Source: DASRIA01 sp035650255 (GTDB lineage: Bacteria > Actinomycetota > Thermoleophilia > Solirubrobacterales > JBBDJG01). Taken from it: DNA of 17,962 nt. Location of the stretch: assembly GCA_035650255.1 (NCBI GenBank), contig DASRIA010000054.1, positions 1 to 17,962 on the forward strand. Direction: 5' to 3'. Positions 1-5,857 of this stretch are shown here, in pieces. Positions within the stretch are counted from its first letter, which is position 1. Every line of letters begins with the position of its first letter. The notes under the pieces are model-generated. The model searched no databases. It was not told the DNA's origin and saw only the letters and a program-made list of their open reading frames with translations. A program made the translations under genes and the position numbers.

Positions 1-109
1 TGGAAGCGGCGGCTTTGGCCTCGACCCCGGCGCTCTTCAGCGCCGCAAGCAGCTCTTTGCTGCTCAGCCCCTGAGCTTTAGCGATCTCGTGAACCCGTTT
101 CTTCGCCAC
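1..109 (-). CDS. infB: Translation initiation factor IF-2, N-terminal fragment (runs off the left edge)
   Basis: Only the first 36 codons are in the window. They begin at a GTG (107-109) and read MAKKRVHEIAKAQGLSSKE, then LLAALKSAGVEAKAAAS. This matches the small IF2-N helical domain (V-x-E-x-A-K-x-x-x-x-S-S-K-E-L) that starts bacterial IF-2, the GTPase that brings initiator tRNA to the ribosome. The GTPase core is not visible. The GTG shares its first base with the nusA stop codon (TAGTG), so translation is probably coupled to nusA. Position next to nusA agrees with the classical rimP-nusA-infB operon. ylxR, which commonly separates nusA and infB in Gram-positive bacteria, is missing here. 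Confidence 0.93.
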   Translation of the reverse strand, partial: MAKKRVHEIAKAQGLSSKELLAALKSAGVEAKAAAS

Positions 110-1722
110 TACGCTTGCTCTGCCTCCTCGGCGACAGGCTCCGCCTCGGACTCCTCAAGCTTCCCCTCCGGCGACTCGGAGGACTCCTCCTGCGCGCCGT
201 CCTGGGTCTCCTCCGACTCAACCGCTTCTTCTGCGGGTGGTGGCGAGGGTGGGACGTCGCCCGCAGCTTGCGAGGACGACGGGTCATCCTCGGCGACAGG
301 GCCCGCAGTCGATTCGCCTGAACTCTCATCCGGGGTCTCAACGACCTCTTCAGGAGCCTCCTCGACGAACTCCGCTTCGGCCTTGGCGACGATCTCATCG
401 ACCTGGCCCTGGTCGGCATCGGGATCGGCGAGGATCTCGACCTCGGTCTCCGAGACCGCTCCTAGGATCGCCATCTGGCTCGTCTCGAAGCGACTCAGAG
501 CCTGGTGCTGCGGCAGGCCGCAGTAGGTCGAATCGGCAATCGCGGCATTGGGGCAGCGGCGTCCGTTGGAGAGCACCGCCATGCAGCGCCCGTCGAAGGT
601 CTCTTCGCCCTCGTACTCGACGTCCGCGTCCTCTGAGGCGAACTCGGTCTCTGACTTGATGTCGACCCGCCAACCGGTGAGGCGGGCGGCGAGGCGGGCG
701 TTCTGGCCGTCGCGGCCGATCGCCAGTGAGAGCTGGTCGTCGGGCACGATCACCGTCGCCTGGCGCTCGTCGTCGTCGACGATCACCTCGCGCACGCGCG
801 CCGGTGAGAGTGCCTTGGCGACGAAGCGGGCCGGCTCGTCGTTGTGGGGAATGATGTCGATCTTCTCGCCGCGCAGCTCGGAGACGACCATGCGCACGCG
901 CGAGCCGCGCGGGCCGACGCAGGCGCCGACCGGGTCCACGCCGTCGGCGTGCGACACCACTGCGATCTTCGAGCGGTAACCGGGCTCGCGCGCGACGTTC
1001 ACGATCTCGACGAGGCTGTCGGCGACCTCCGGGACCTCCAGCTCGAACAGCTTCTTGATCAGCTCGGGGCTGCGGCGCGACACGATGATGCTCGGCCCCT
1101 TCGTGCTGGACGAGACCTCGGTGATCACGGCCTTCACGCGCATGCCGTGGTCGTAGCGCTCGTTGTCGACCTGCTCCGACTTCGGGAGCAGCGCCTCGAC
1201 GCGCTCGCGCAGCTGCACGAGCGTGTAGCGGGAGTCGGACTGCTGGATGATCCCCGTGATCAGCTCGTTCACGCGGTCCTGGTACTCCTCGAACATCATG
1301 TCTCGCTCGGCCTCGCGGATGCGCTGCAGGATCACCTGCTTCGCCGTCTGCGCCGCGATCCGGCCGAAGTCGGTCGGCGTCACGTCGCGGCTGCCGATCT
1401 GATCGCTGTACTCGGCGAACTTCTCCGGGTCGATCTCGGGCTCCTCGGGCTCGCGCAGCTCGCCCGTCTCCGGGTCGATCGTGCGCTCCTCCTCGATCGC
1501 CTCCTTGACGAGCTTCTCCTCCAGCTCCGGCGGCACGAGCAGCTCGAACACGCGGAAGTCCGCCGTGTTCCGGTCCATGTCGACGCGCGCGTACTTGGCC
1601 GCGCCGGGCGTCTTCTTGTACGCGGAGAGGAGCGCGTCCTCGAGCGCCAGCATCAGCTTCTCGGCCGAGATGCCCTTCTCTTTCTCGAGCGTCTGGACGG
1701 CCTCAACGATCTCCTTGGTCAC
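109..1722 (-). CDS. nusA: Transcription termination/antitermination factor NusA with C-terminal zinc-knuckle-like motif and acidic tail
   Basis: 537 aa RNA polymerase-binding factor controlling pausing, termination and antitermination. I start it at the GTG 1720-1722 (MTKEIVEAVQTLEKEKG), preceded by GGGGAGGG; a longer frame upstream only re-reads rimP. Order: N-terminal RNAP-binding domain (about 1-145, with a charged insertion at 77-110), S1 domain (about 147-216), KH1 with GPRG at 270-273, KH2 with GRDG at 336-339. Beyond KH2 there is a Cys/His motif C380-x9-C390-x10-C401-x4-H406, absent from standard NusA as far as I know, then a Glu/Ser/Pro-rich tail from about 430 to the end. The tail is not like the E. 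coli acidic AR repeats by eye. The gene overlaps rimP and infB by one base each (TAGTG), implying coupled translation. Confidence 0.95.
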   Translation of the reverse strand: MTKEIVEAVQTLEKEKGISAEKLMLALEDALLSAYKKTPGAAKYARVDMDRNTADFRVFELLVPPELEEKLVKEAIEEERTIDPETGELREPEEPEIDPEKFAEYSDQIGSRDVTPTDFGRIAAQTAKQVILQRIREAERDMMFEEYQDRVNELITGIIQQSDSRYTLVQLRERVEALLPKSEQVDNERYDHGMRVKAVITEVSSSTKGPSIIVSRRSPELIKKLFELEVPEVADSLVEIVNVAREPGYRSKIAVVSHADGVDPVGACVGPRGSRVRMVVSELRGEKIDIIPHNDEPARFVAKALSPARVREVIVDDDERQATVIVPDDQLSLAIGRDGQNARLAARLTGWRVDIKSETEFASEDADVEYEGEETFDGRCMAVLSNGRRCPNAAIADSTYCGLPQHQALSRFETSQMAILGAVSETEVEILADPDADQGQVDEIVAKAEAEFVEEAPEEVVETPDESSGESTAGPVAEDDPSSSQAAGDVPPSPPPAEEAVESEETQDGAQEESSESPEGKLEESEAEPVAEEAEQA

Positions 1723-2291
1723 TACACCCTCCCCGTGGTGCGAGACTTTCTTGGGCTTCGCCCACCTAAAGTCGTGTGCTTCGCGCCCTCGGCGCTCGCC
1801 GGAACGTTTTCTGGCATCAGGTTCGAGCGCCGGATGCGCTCGTGCGGGATGCGAATCGTTCCCCACGCGCCGGCCAGCGTGACGGCCTCGTCGTCCGCGC
1901 CCACGAGCTCGCCCTTGAAGTCCTTGCGTCCCTCGATCTCCTGGAGCGTGCGCACGCGCACGCGGTGGTGGAGGAAGCGCCGGTAATGGTCGAGCTTGCT
2001 CAGCGGCCGCTCGGGGCCGGGCGAGGACACCTCGATGCCGTACTCGGTGAGCAGGTCACGCAGATGGGTGGTGACGCGCGCGCACAGCTCGAGGTCCACT
2101 CCCCCGGGGCGGTCGACGAAGATCCGCAGCACCGGCGAGCGCGCGGATCCCGCCCGCTCCACCGCCAGCACCTCGACGTCGGGCTCCACGGCTGCAAGGC
2201 GTGTCTCGACGCCGGCCTGCAACTCCGCGGCGCGCGGCGTGGTCGCCGGGCGCTCGGCGTTCGGGCTGGTCTGGCTGGAGGGTCTCGTCAC
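1722..2291 (-). CDS. rimP: Ribosome maturation factor RimP
   Basis: 189 aa protein needed for 30S subunit maturation. The family signature is clear at residues 86-97 (IEVSSPGPERPL, family form LEVSSPGxxRPL), with the downstream beta-barrel region (K-G-x-L about 126-158) ending IRIPHERIRRSNL. I chose the GTG at 2289-2291. An upstream TTG in frame (2376-2378) would force the ribosome through a terminator hairpin and gives no family sequence. No strong Shine-Dalgarno is visible before the GTG. The first roughly 20 residues and the basic tail (171-189) are not conserved-looking. The stop TAG overlaps the nusA GTG by one base. It is the first gene of rimP-nusA-infB, and its leader holds an intrinsic terminator. 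Confidence 0.92.
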   Translation of the reverse strand: MTRPSSQTSPNAERPATTPRAAELQAGVETRLAAVEPDVEVLAVERAGSARSPVLRIFVDRPGGVDLELCARVTTHLRDLLTEYGIEVSSPGPERPLSKLDHYRRFLHHRVRVRTLQEIEGRKDFKGELVGADDEAVTLAGAWGTIRIPHERIRRSNLMPENVPASAEGAKHTTLGGRSPRKSRTTGRV

Positions 2292-2300
2292 GGCTGGGTC

Positions 2301-2316
2301 TCGCAAATGTCGCAAA
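2301..2316 (-). repeat. Tandem TTTGCGA motif in the rimP leader
   Basis: On the plus strand TCGCAAA occurs at 2301-2307 and again at 2310-2316, a period of 9. On the minus strand this is TTTGCGACATTTGCGA, ending about 10 bases before the rimP GTG and overlapping the end of the terminator T-tract. The same heptamer pair (period 10) lies upstream of the mihF promoter. It could be a protein-binding site, or chance in A-rich spacer; function unknown. Confidence 0.5.
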
Positions 2317-2338
2317 AAAAGTGGGCGGAGGCCCACTT
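2314..2338 (-). terminator. Intrinsic terminator / possible attenuator ahead of rimP
   Basis: On the minus strand AAGTGGGC, loop CTCC, GCCCACTT forms an 8-bp perfect stem (2319-2326 with 2331-2338), followed by an uninterrupted run of seven T (2314-2320, partly shared with the stem). This is a textbook Rho-independent terminator. It sits only 23 bases before the rimP start, downstream of a candidate -10 box at 2391-2396. It either ends the coaBC-TPR-dtd transcript or regulates entry into rimP-nusA-infB. Too little sequence remains between it and rimP for a recognisable promoter, which favours attenuation or read-through. Confidence 0.8.
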
Positions 2339-2345
2339 CGAAGGC

Positions 2346-2363
2346 GCGGTCCCCGCGGACCGC
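2346..2363 (-). other. Second leader hairpin upstream of the rimP terminator
   Basis: Perfect 7-bp stem GCGGTCC / GGACCGC with a 4-base loop, 8 bases before the terminator stem on the minus strand. Two stacked hairpins, the second with a T-tract, resemble an attenuator leader. I could not identify a convincing mutually exclusive antiterminator by eye. Confidence 0.5.
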
Positions 2364-2390
2364 AGGTCTCCTGGTCAATCAGGGTTCCGA

Positions 2391-2396
2391 AGTATA
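2391..2396 (-). promoter_or_regulatory. Candidate -10 box for rimP-nusA-infB
   Basis: TATACT on the minus strand, five of six matches to TATAAT, about 100 bases upstream of the rimP GTG. No good -35 hexamer is visible at 16-18 bases, so the call rests on the -10 alone. If used, the transcript begins near 2384 and contains both leader hairpins. Confidence 0.35.
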
Positions 2397-2398
2397 GC

Positions 2399-2425
2399 GG
2401 CGCCCCCTGCCCATTTCGGGGCGCC
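2399..2425 (-). terminator. GC-rich hairpin just after dtd
   Basis: GGCGCCCC (2399-2406) pairs with GGGGCGCC (2418-2425), an 8-bp perfect stem starting three bases after the dtd stop codon. There is no T-tract, so it is either a Rho-type or weak terminator, or a 3'-end stabiliser for the coaBC-TPR-dtd transcript. Confidence 0.45.
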
Positions 2426-2428
2426 CGC

Positions 2429-2866
2429 TCAGGCTTCCAGGAGCAGCGTGACCGGTCCTTCATTGACCAGGTCGACGCTCATGCGCGCGCCGAAAACTCC
2501 CTTCGCCACGGCGACGTCGCACTCCTCCAGCGCATTGCAGAAGTGGTCGTAGAGTCGTTCGCCGGCGGCCGGCTCGGCGGCCTCCGTGAAGCTCGGCCGC
2601 AGCCCGCGGCGCGTGTCGCCGTAGAGCGTGAACTGGCTGATGCACAGCGCGCCGCCGCCGGTGTCCACGAGCGACCGGTCCATGCGCCCGTCGCCGTCGT
2701 CGAAGACGCGCAGGCGCGCGACCTTGGCGGCGAGCTTGGCGGCCTGCTGCTCGGAGTCGCCCCGGCCAACGCCGACCAGCACGACCAGGCCGGGGCCGAT
2801 CTCGCCCACCAGCTCGCCGTCCACGGACACGGACGCCGAGCTGACCCGCTGGACCAGCGCCTTCAG
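2429..2866 (-). CDS. dtd: D-aminoacyl-tRNA deacylase, apparent CTG start
   Basis: 145 aa homodimeric proofreading enzyme that hydrolyses D-aminoacyl-tRNA (also Gly-tRNAAla in known members). Motifs: SQFTLYGDT at 77-85 and NEGPVT at 135-140, the latter holding the Gly-cisPro chiral-selectivity motif. ATG/GTG/TTG-only gene calling would start at the GTG 2828-2830, which cuts off the first beta strand and the conserved QRV segment. Reading upstream in frame gives (CTG)KALVQRVSSASVSVDGEL, matching the family start and exactly the 145-residue length of E. coli Dtd. The CTG at 2864-2866 overlaps the TPR-gene stop as CTGA, the same four-base geometry as the ATGA/GTGA junctions elsewhere here. A sequencing error in an ATG is the alternative. 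Enzyme identity is firm; the start codon is very likely. Confidence 0.92.
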   Translation of the reverse strand: MKALVQRVSSASVSVDGELVGEIGPGLVVLVGVGRGDSEQQAAKLAAKVARLRVFDDGDGRMDRSLVDTGGGALCISQFTLYGDTRRGLRPSFTEAAEPAAGERLYDHFCNALEECDVAVAKGVFGARMSVDLVNEGPVTLLLEA

Positions 2867-3225
2867 GCCGCTTTCAGCCGGTCGCGGTACAGGCGGTAGT
2901 CGCTGCGGTCAGGGCGCATCCCGCAGGCCAGCGACATGTGCCGCGCGGCCGCGCGATGGTCGCCCAGCTTCTCCAGCGAGCGGCCCAGGCAGAAATGCGC
3001 GTAGTCGTTGGCCGGGTCGTGCTCCACGACGGCAGAGAACTCGCTGGCCGCATCGCGGTACCGGCCGCTGCGGAAGTACGCGCGCCCGAGGGTCTCGCGG
3101 ATCGAGGTCTTGTCCGGCTCCAGGCGCTTGGCCTTCTCGAGCGGGACGGTGGCCTGCGCCCAGTGGCTCTCGGCAATCAGGGAGAGGCCGCGCTGGAAGA
3201 GGTCGTAGGCCTCGTGGTCGCTCAT
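2863..3225 (-). CDS. Small tetratricopeptide-repeat protein
   Basis: 120 aa, almost entirely three TPR units: about residues 6-39 (ending LEPDK), 40-73 (GRAYFRSGRYRDAASEF, then VVEHDPAND) and 74-107 (CLGRSLEKLGDHRAAARH, then MRPDRS), followed by a short capping helix. No signal peptide, membrane segment or catalytic domain is visible, so it is likely a cytoplasmic protein-protein interaction module. It starts with ATG overlapping the coaBC stop (ATGA), and its own stop overlaps the dtd start (CTGA), so it is translationally locked between CoA synthesis and tRNA proofreading genes. Its partner cannot be deduced from sequence. The coding call is firm; function is unknown. Confidence 0.85.
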   Translation of the reverse strand: MSDHEAYDLFQRGLSLIAESHWAQATVPLEKAKRLEPDKTSIRETLGRAYFRSGRYRDAASEFSAVVEHDPANDYAHFCLGRSLEKLGDHRAAARHMSLACGMRPDRSDYRLYRDRLKAA

Positions 3226-4481
3226 GGCTTCCCCTCCCGCTGGGGCGTCCCGCTGCGCAGCTCCTGAACGAAGTCGAGGACGCGCGCCGCGACCTCCTCC
3301 TTCGAGCTGCGGGGCACGTGGAGCTCCCCTGTCCGGCCGATGATCACGACCTCGTTCTGGTCCGAGTCGAAGCCGATGTCCGGCCGCGAGATGTCGTTCA
3401 CGACGATCGCGTCGAGGTGCTTGCGCACCAGCTTGTCCCGCGCGCGGGAGACTGCCTCGGGGCCGTGCTCGGCGGCGAAGCCCACGAGCACCTGCCCCTC
3501 CCGCCGGGCGTTGGCCGCCTCGGAGAGGACGTCGGACGTCGCGACGAGGTCCACCGACAGGGAGTCGCGGCCGTCCTTGGTGATCTTGTCGTCGAGCGGC
3601 TGCTCGGGGCGGAAGTCGGCCACCGCGGCGGCCATCAGCAGCAGATCGGCCTGCTCGAACCGGCACAGCGTGGCGTCGCGCAGCTCCGCGGCCGTCCCGA
3701 CGGGCACGTAGCTGACGCCGGGAGTGCGGTCGAGCGCGGTGTTGGCCGCGATCACGGTCACGGCTGCGCCCCGGCGGGCCGCCTCCGCGGCCAGGGCGAA
3801 CCCCATCCGGCCGCTGGAGCGGTTGCCGACGAAGCGGACCGAGTCGAGCGGCTCGCGCGTGCCGCCCGCGGTGACCAGCACCCGCATGCCGTCGAGCGGG
3901 CGCGGCGCGCCGCCCGCCACCATCTCGATCGCCTGGAGGATCGCAGCGGGCTCGGCGAGCCGGCCGATGCCCCACTCACCGCGCGAGGCCAGCTGGCCGG
4001 TGCCGGGCTCGACGACGTGCACGCCGCGCGCGCGCAGCGTCTCGAGGTTCGCCTGGGTCGCGGCGTGCTCGTACATGCGGTTGTTCATCGCCGGCGCGAC
4101 GAGCACGGGAGCCGCGCACGCGAGGTACGCCGCGGTCAGCAGGTTGTCGGACTGGCCCGTCGCAAGCTTGGCGATCGTGTTCGCCGTCGCCGGCGCGACG
4201 CAGAACGCGTCGCAGCGCGCCGCGATCTCGAGATGGCTGATCGGATCGTGGTCGGGCGGCGCCTCACCGGGATACGCGCCGCGCGCGGGATCACGCTCGA
4301 ACTCGTCGACCAGCACAGGCGCGCCGGTGATTCCCTCGAACGTCGCGCGACCGACGAAGCGCAGTGAGTCCTCTGTCTGGATCACGCGCACGGCGTGACC
4401 GGCCTTTACCGCGAGACGCGCAACCTCCACCGCCTTGTAGGCGGAGATGCCTCCACTCGTTCCCAGCAAGATCCTTGCCAT
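3222..4481 (-). CDS. coaBC: Bifunctional phosphopantothenoylcysteine decarboxylase / phosphopantothenate-cysteine ligase
   Basis: 419 aa fusion catalysing two successive steps of coenzyme A synthesis. The N-terminal CoaC flavoprotein half (about 1-185) starts MARILLGTSGGISAYKAVEV; it has the catalytic histidine region ISHLEIA (His83) and PAMNNRM at 130-136. The C-terminal CoaB half (about 198-419) shows VTAGGTREPLDSVRFVGNRS and AAAVADF, then DDKITKDG containing the ligase lysines (K299, K302). In E. coli CoaC a catalytic Cys lies in an ACG-x-x-G-x-GR segment; the corresponding stretch here, LASRGEWGIGR (164-174), has Ser-Arg, so the Cys appears absent or displaced. ATG start with AGGT five bases upstream. 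It heads a coaBC-TPR-dtd unit and follows rpoZ as in mycobacteria (dfp). Confidence 0.95.
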   Translation of the reverse strand: MARILLGTSGGISAYKAVEVARLAVKAGHAVRVIQTEDSLRFVGRATFEGITGAPVLVDEFERDPARGAYPGEAPPDHDPISHLEIAARCDAFCVAPATANTIAKLATGQSDNLLTAAYLACAAPVLVAPAMNNRMYEHAATQANLETLRARGVHVVEPGTGQLASRGEWGIGRLAEPAAILQAIEMVAGGAPRPLDGMRVLVTAGGTREPLDSVRFVGNRSSGRMGFALAAEAARRGAAVTVIAANTALDRTPGVSYVPVGTAAELRDATLCRFEQADLLLMAAAVADFRPEQPLDDKITKDGRDSLSVDLVATSDVLSEAANARREGQVLVGFAAEHGPEAVSRARDKLVRKHLDAIVVNDISRPDIGFDSDQNEVVIIGRTGELHVPRSSKEEVAARVLDFVQELRSGTPQREGKP

Positions 4482-4495
4482 TCGCTACCTGTCTC

Positions 4496-4515
4496 CGCCG
4501 GCTCGCGGGCCGGCG
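4496..4515 (-). other. GC hairpin in the coaBC leader
   Basis: CGCCGGC (4496-4502) pairs with GCCGGCG (4509-4515) around a 6-base loop, 14 bases upstream of the coaBC ATG on the minus strand. No T-tract follows. It lies at or just after the predicted transcription start, so it may be a 5' stabilising hairpin, or the terminator remnant of rpoZ. Confidence 0.4.
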
Positions 4516-4520
4516 CTCTC

Positions 4521-4549
4521 ATTATGGACCTGTCCAGGCGTCGTGCCTA
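4521..4549 (-). promoter_or_regulatory. Candidate promoter for coaBC-TPR-dtd
   Basis: On the minus strand TAGGCA (4544-4549) and CATAAT (4521-4526) are separated by exactly 17 bases, matching the sigma-70-type consensus at four and five positions. The -35 overlaps the rpoZ stop codon. The predicted start near 4514 gives a leader of about 30 bases. Confidence 0.5.
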
Positions 4550-4780
4550 GACACCCCGGTAGCGGGAATTGATCTTGCCCTGCGCCACCTCTTCGAGCGC
4601 GATCGTGAGGTAGTTCTTGGAGGGCGTGTCGACCATCGGAGGAGGGAACTCCTCGAAAACTCCCTCACCCAGCGTGTGGTAGTAGTTGTTGATCTGCCGC
4701 GCGCGCTTCGCTGCGACGATGACGGCCGCGTAGTGCGAGTCGACGTGCTCGAGCAGATTGTCGATGCGAGGGTGGATCAA
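4547..4780 (-). CDS. rpoZ: DNA-directed RNA polymerase omega subunit
   Basis: 77 aa small subunit that assists assembly of beta' into RNA polymerase. It begins MIHPRIDNLLEHVDSHYAAV and contains the hallmark AAKRARQINNYYH at 23-35, then KNYLTIALEEVAQGKI at 55-70. The start is a TTG (4778-4780), chosen because a perfect AGGAGG (4785-4790) stands four bases upstream and because the family starts at this residue. An upstream extension would add an unrelated sequence (MGRGSARLEWTARPTTGG). It lies between gmk and coaBC as in Mycobacterium and most actinobacteria. A separate -10-like box and the 118-base gap after gmk suggest it has its own promoter. Confidence 0.94.
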   Translation of the reverse strand: MIHPRIDNLLEHVDSHYAAVIVAAKRARQINNYYHTLGEGVFEEFPPPMVDTPSKNYLTIALEEVAQGKINSRYRGV

Positions 4781-4784
4781 GAGT

Positions 4785-4815
4785 CCTCCTGTGGTCGGGC
4801 GAGCGGTCCATTCTA
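4785..4815 (-). promoter_or_regulatory. rpoZ ribosome-binding site and candidate -10 box
   Basis: AGGAGG at 4785-4790 fixes the TTG start of rpoZ. TAGAAT at 4810-4815 (minus strand) matches the -10 consensus at five of six positions and would start transcription near 4803. No clear -35 is seen (AATGGG at 17 bases). The rest of the 4781-4898 gap holds only a 5-bp hairpin at about 4869-4885. Confidence 0.45.
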
Positions 4816-4898
4816 GCCGAGCGCTTCCGCGCCCCATTTCGTCGGAAGCTACCCGCGATATACGCCGACGACTTCCACGTCGTGGCCCGACCGCCGTA

Positions 4899-5495
4899 CT
4901 ACCGGTCGTTCAGATGAGAGCGCACCAGCTCGGCCAGCTCCCGTGACGCGCGGTCCACGTCGTCGTTCTCGATCACATGGCCGAACTCGTCCCGCGCGGC
5001 CAGCTCCTGCGCGGCGACGGCAAGCCGGTTCGTGATCTGCTCGGGGCTGTCGGTGCCCCTGCCCTCCAGGCGGCGCCGCAGGTCCTCGGGCGACGGCGGG
5101 GCGATGAAGACCTGGACGGCGTCCGGCACGGTCTCGCGGATCTGGCGCGCGCCCTGGAGCTCGATCTCGAGCACCACGCTGCGGCCCTCCGCCAGGCGGG
5201 GATCGACCTCCGCGCGCGGCGTCCCGTAGCGGTGCGAGGCATAGCCGGCGTGCTCGATGAACTCACCCGCGGCGATGCGGCGCTCGAACTCGCCGTCATC
5301 GATGAAGTGGTAGTGGACGCCGTCGCGCTCGGACTCACGCGGCTCGCGCGTGGTCGCGGAGACCGACAGCTCCAGCTCCGGAACCTGTTCCAGCAGGCGC
5401 GCGATCAGCGTGCCCTTCCCGACCCCGGAGGGGCCGGTGATCACGAACAGGCGCCCGCCGGCGTTAGCGCTTGACGAGGTGCCCGATGAGCTCAC
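4899..5495 (-). CDS. gmk: Guanylate kinase
   Basis: 198 aa enzyme phosphorylating GMP to GDP with ATP. The P-loop GPSGVGKGT is at 21-29, followed by SATTREPRESERDGVHYHF (GMP-binding segment), EFIEHAGYASHRYGT, the LEIELQGARQIR Walker-B-type region and the lid RRRLEGRGTDS. The only usable start is the GTG at 5493-5495, because the next in-frame GTG cuts into the strand before the P-loop. This start lies inside mihF, giving a 32-base overlap, long for this window, with GGAG about 10 bases upstream. Order mihF-gmk-rpoZ-coaBC matches mycobacteria. Like the upstream pyr operon it feeds nucleotide supply. Confidence 0.95.
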   Translation of the reverse strand: MSSSGTSSSANAGGRLFVITGPSGVGKGTLIARLLEQVPELELSVSATTREPRESERDGVHYHFIDDGEFERRIAAGEFIEHAGYASHRYGTPRAEVDPRLAEGRSVVLEIELQGARQIRETVPDAVQVFIAPPSPEDLRRRLEGRGTDSPEQITNRLAVAAQELAARDEFGHVIENDDVDRASRELAELVRSHLNDR

Positions 5496-5799
5496 GGCGT
5501 TGGCGCTCCGAAAGTCCGCCGATGGTCTTGCTCGGCGAGATCCGGCACTGAGCCAGGATCTTGTTGACCTTTACGTGACCGTACTTGGGCACGGCCAGCA
5601 GCATGTCGGACACCTTCGCGGTGAGGATGTAGTCGGGCGGATCGCGCAGCAGAACAGCGACGTTCGCGCCGCCGTCCTTGAGCTTGCGCTTCAGCTTTGC
5701 CCGCTCCGTCCTGATGCGATTCGCCTCGTTGAGGGCCTCCATCCTTTGGCCCAGTGAGCGCTCGGGGGCGGTGGAGGCAGACTTCGTCGCGGCGGGCAT
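5464..5799 (-). CDS. mihF: Integration host factor, actinobacterial type (MihF)
   Basis: 111 aa nucleoid-associated DNA-binding protein. This family is unrelated to enterobacterial IHF and binds DNA through a helix-two-turn-helix. The conserved block is here: a basic helix with RTERAKLKRKLKDGG (30-44), then VAVLLRDPPDYILTAKVSD, LLAVPKYGHVKVNKILAQ, RISPSKTIGGLSERQR, and a basic C-terminus. The N-terminal 13 residues are Ala/Ser/Thr-rich. The ATG at 5797-5799 lies eight bases after a consensus -10 box with no Shine-Dalgarno, so the message is probably leaderless. Its 3' end overlaps gmk by 32 bases. Synteny with gmk is diagnostic of actinobacteria. The symbol follows the Mycobacterium name. Confidence 0.93.
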   Translation of the reverse strand: MPAATKSASTAPERSLGQRMEALNEANRIRTERAKLKRKLKDGGANVAVLLRDPPDYILTAKVSDMLLAVPKYGHVKVNKILAQCRISPSKTIGGLSERQRRELIGHLVKR

Positions 5800-5807
5800 G
5801 GGCGGCG

Positions 5808-5835
5808 ATTATACGCACGGCCTCGCGGCGTGCAA
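5808..5835 (-). promoter_or_regulatory. Strong promoter for mihF-gmk, leaderless geometry
   Basis: On the minus strand TTGCAC (5830-5835), 16-base spacer, TATAAT (5808-5813): four of six and six of six to the sigma-70 consensus. Eight bases separate the -10 from the mihF ATG, so the start point should fall at or within two bases of the ATG. A T7 tract at 5848-5854 lies upstream of the -35. Confidence 0.78.
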
Positions 5836-5857
5836 CCGCCGACCCCGAAAAAAACTG

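Noticed and set aside
844..1986. A 380-codon plus-strand frame opposite nusA and rimP
   Set aside because: Composition of Leu, Arg, Asp, His and Val repeats typical of antisense frames; nusA motifs on the other strand are intact.
2292..2378. Longer rimP starting at TTG 2376-2378
   Set aside because: It would translate across both leader hairpins and gives no RimP-like sequence; the GTG at 2289-2291 fits the family better.
2628..4367. A 579-codon plus-strand frame opposite dtd, TPR gene and coaBC
   Set aside because: It spans three well-supported opposite-strand genes and has low-complexity Arg/Ala/Gly-rich sequence; it is a GC-driven shadow.
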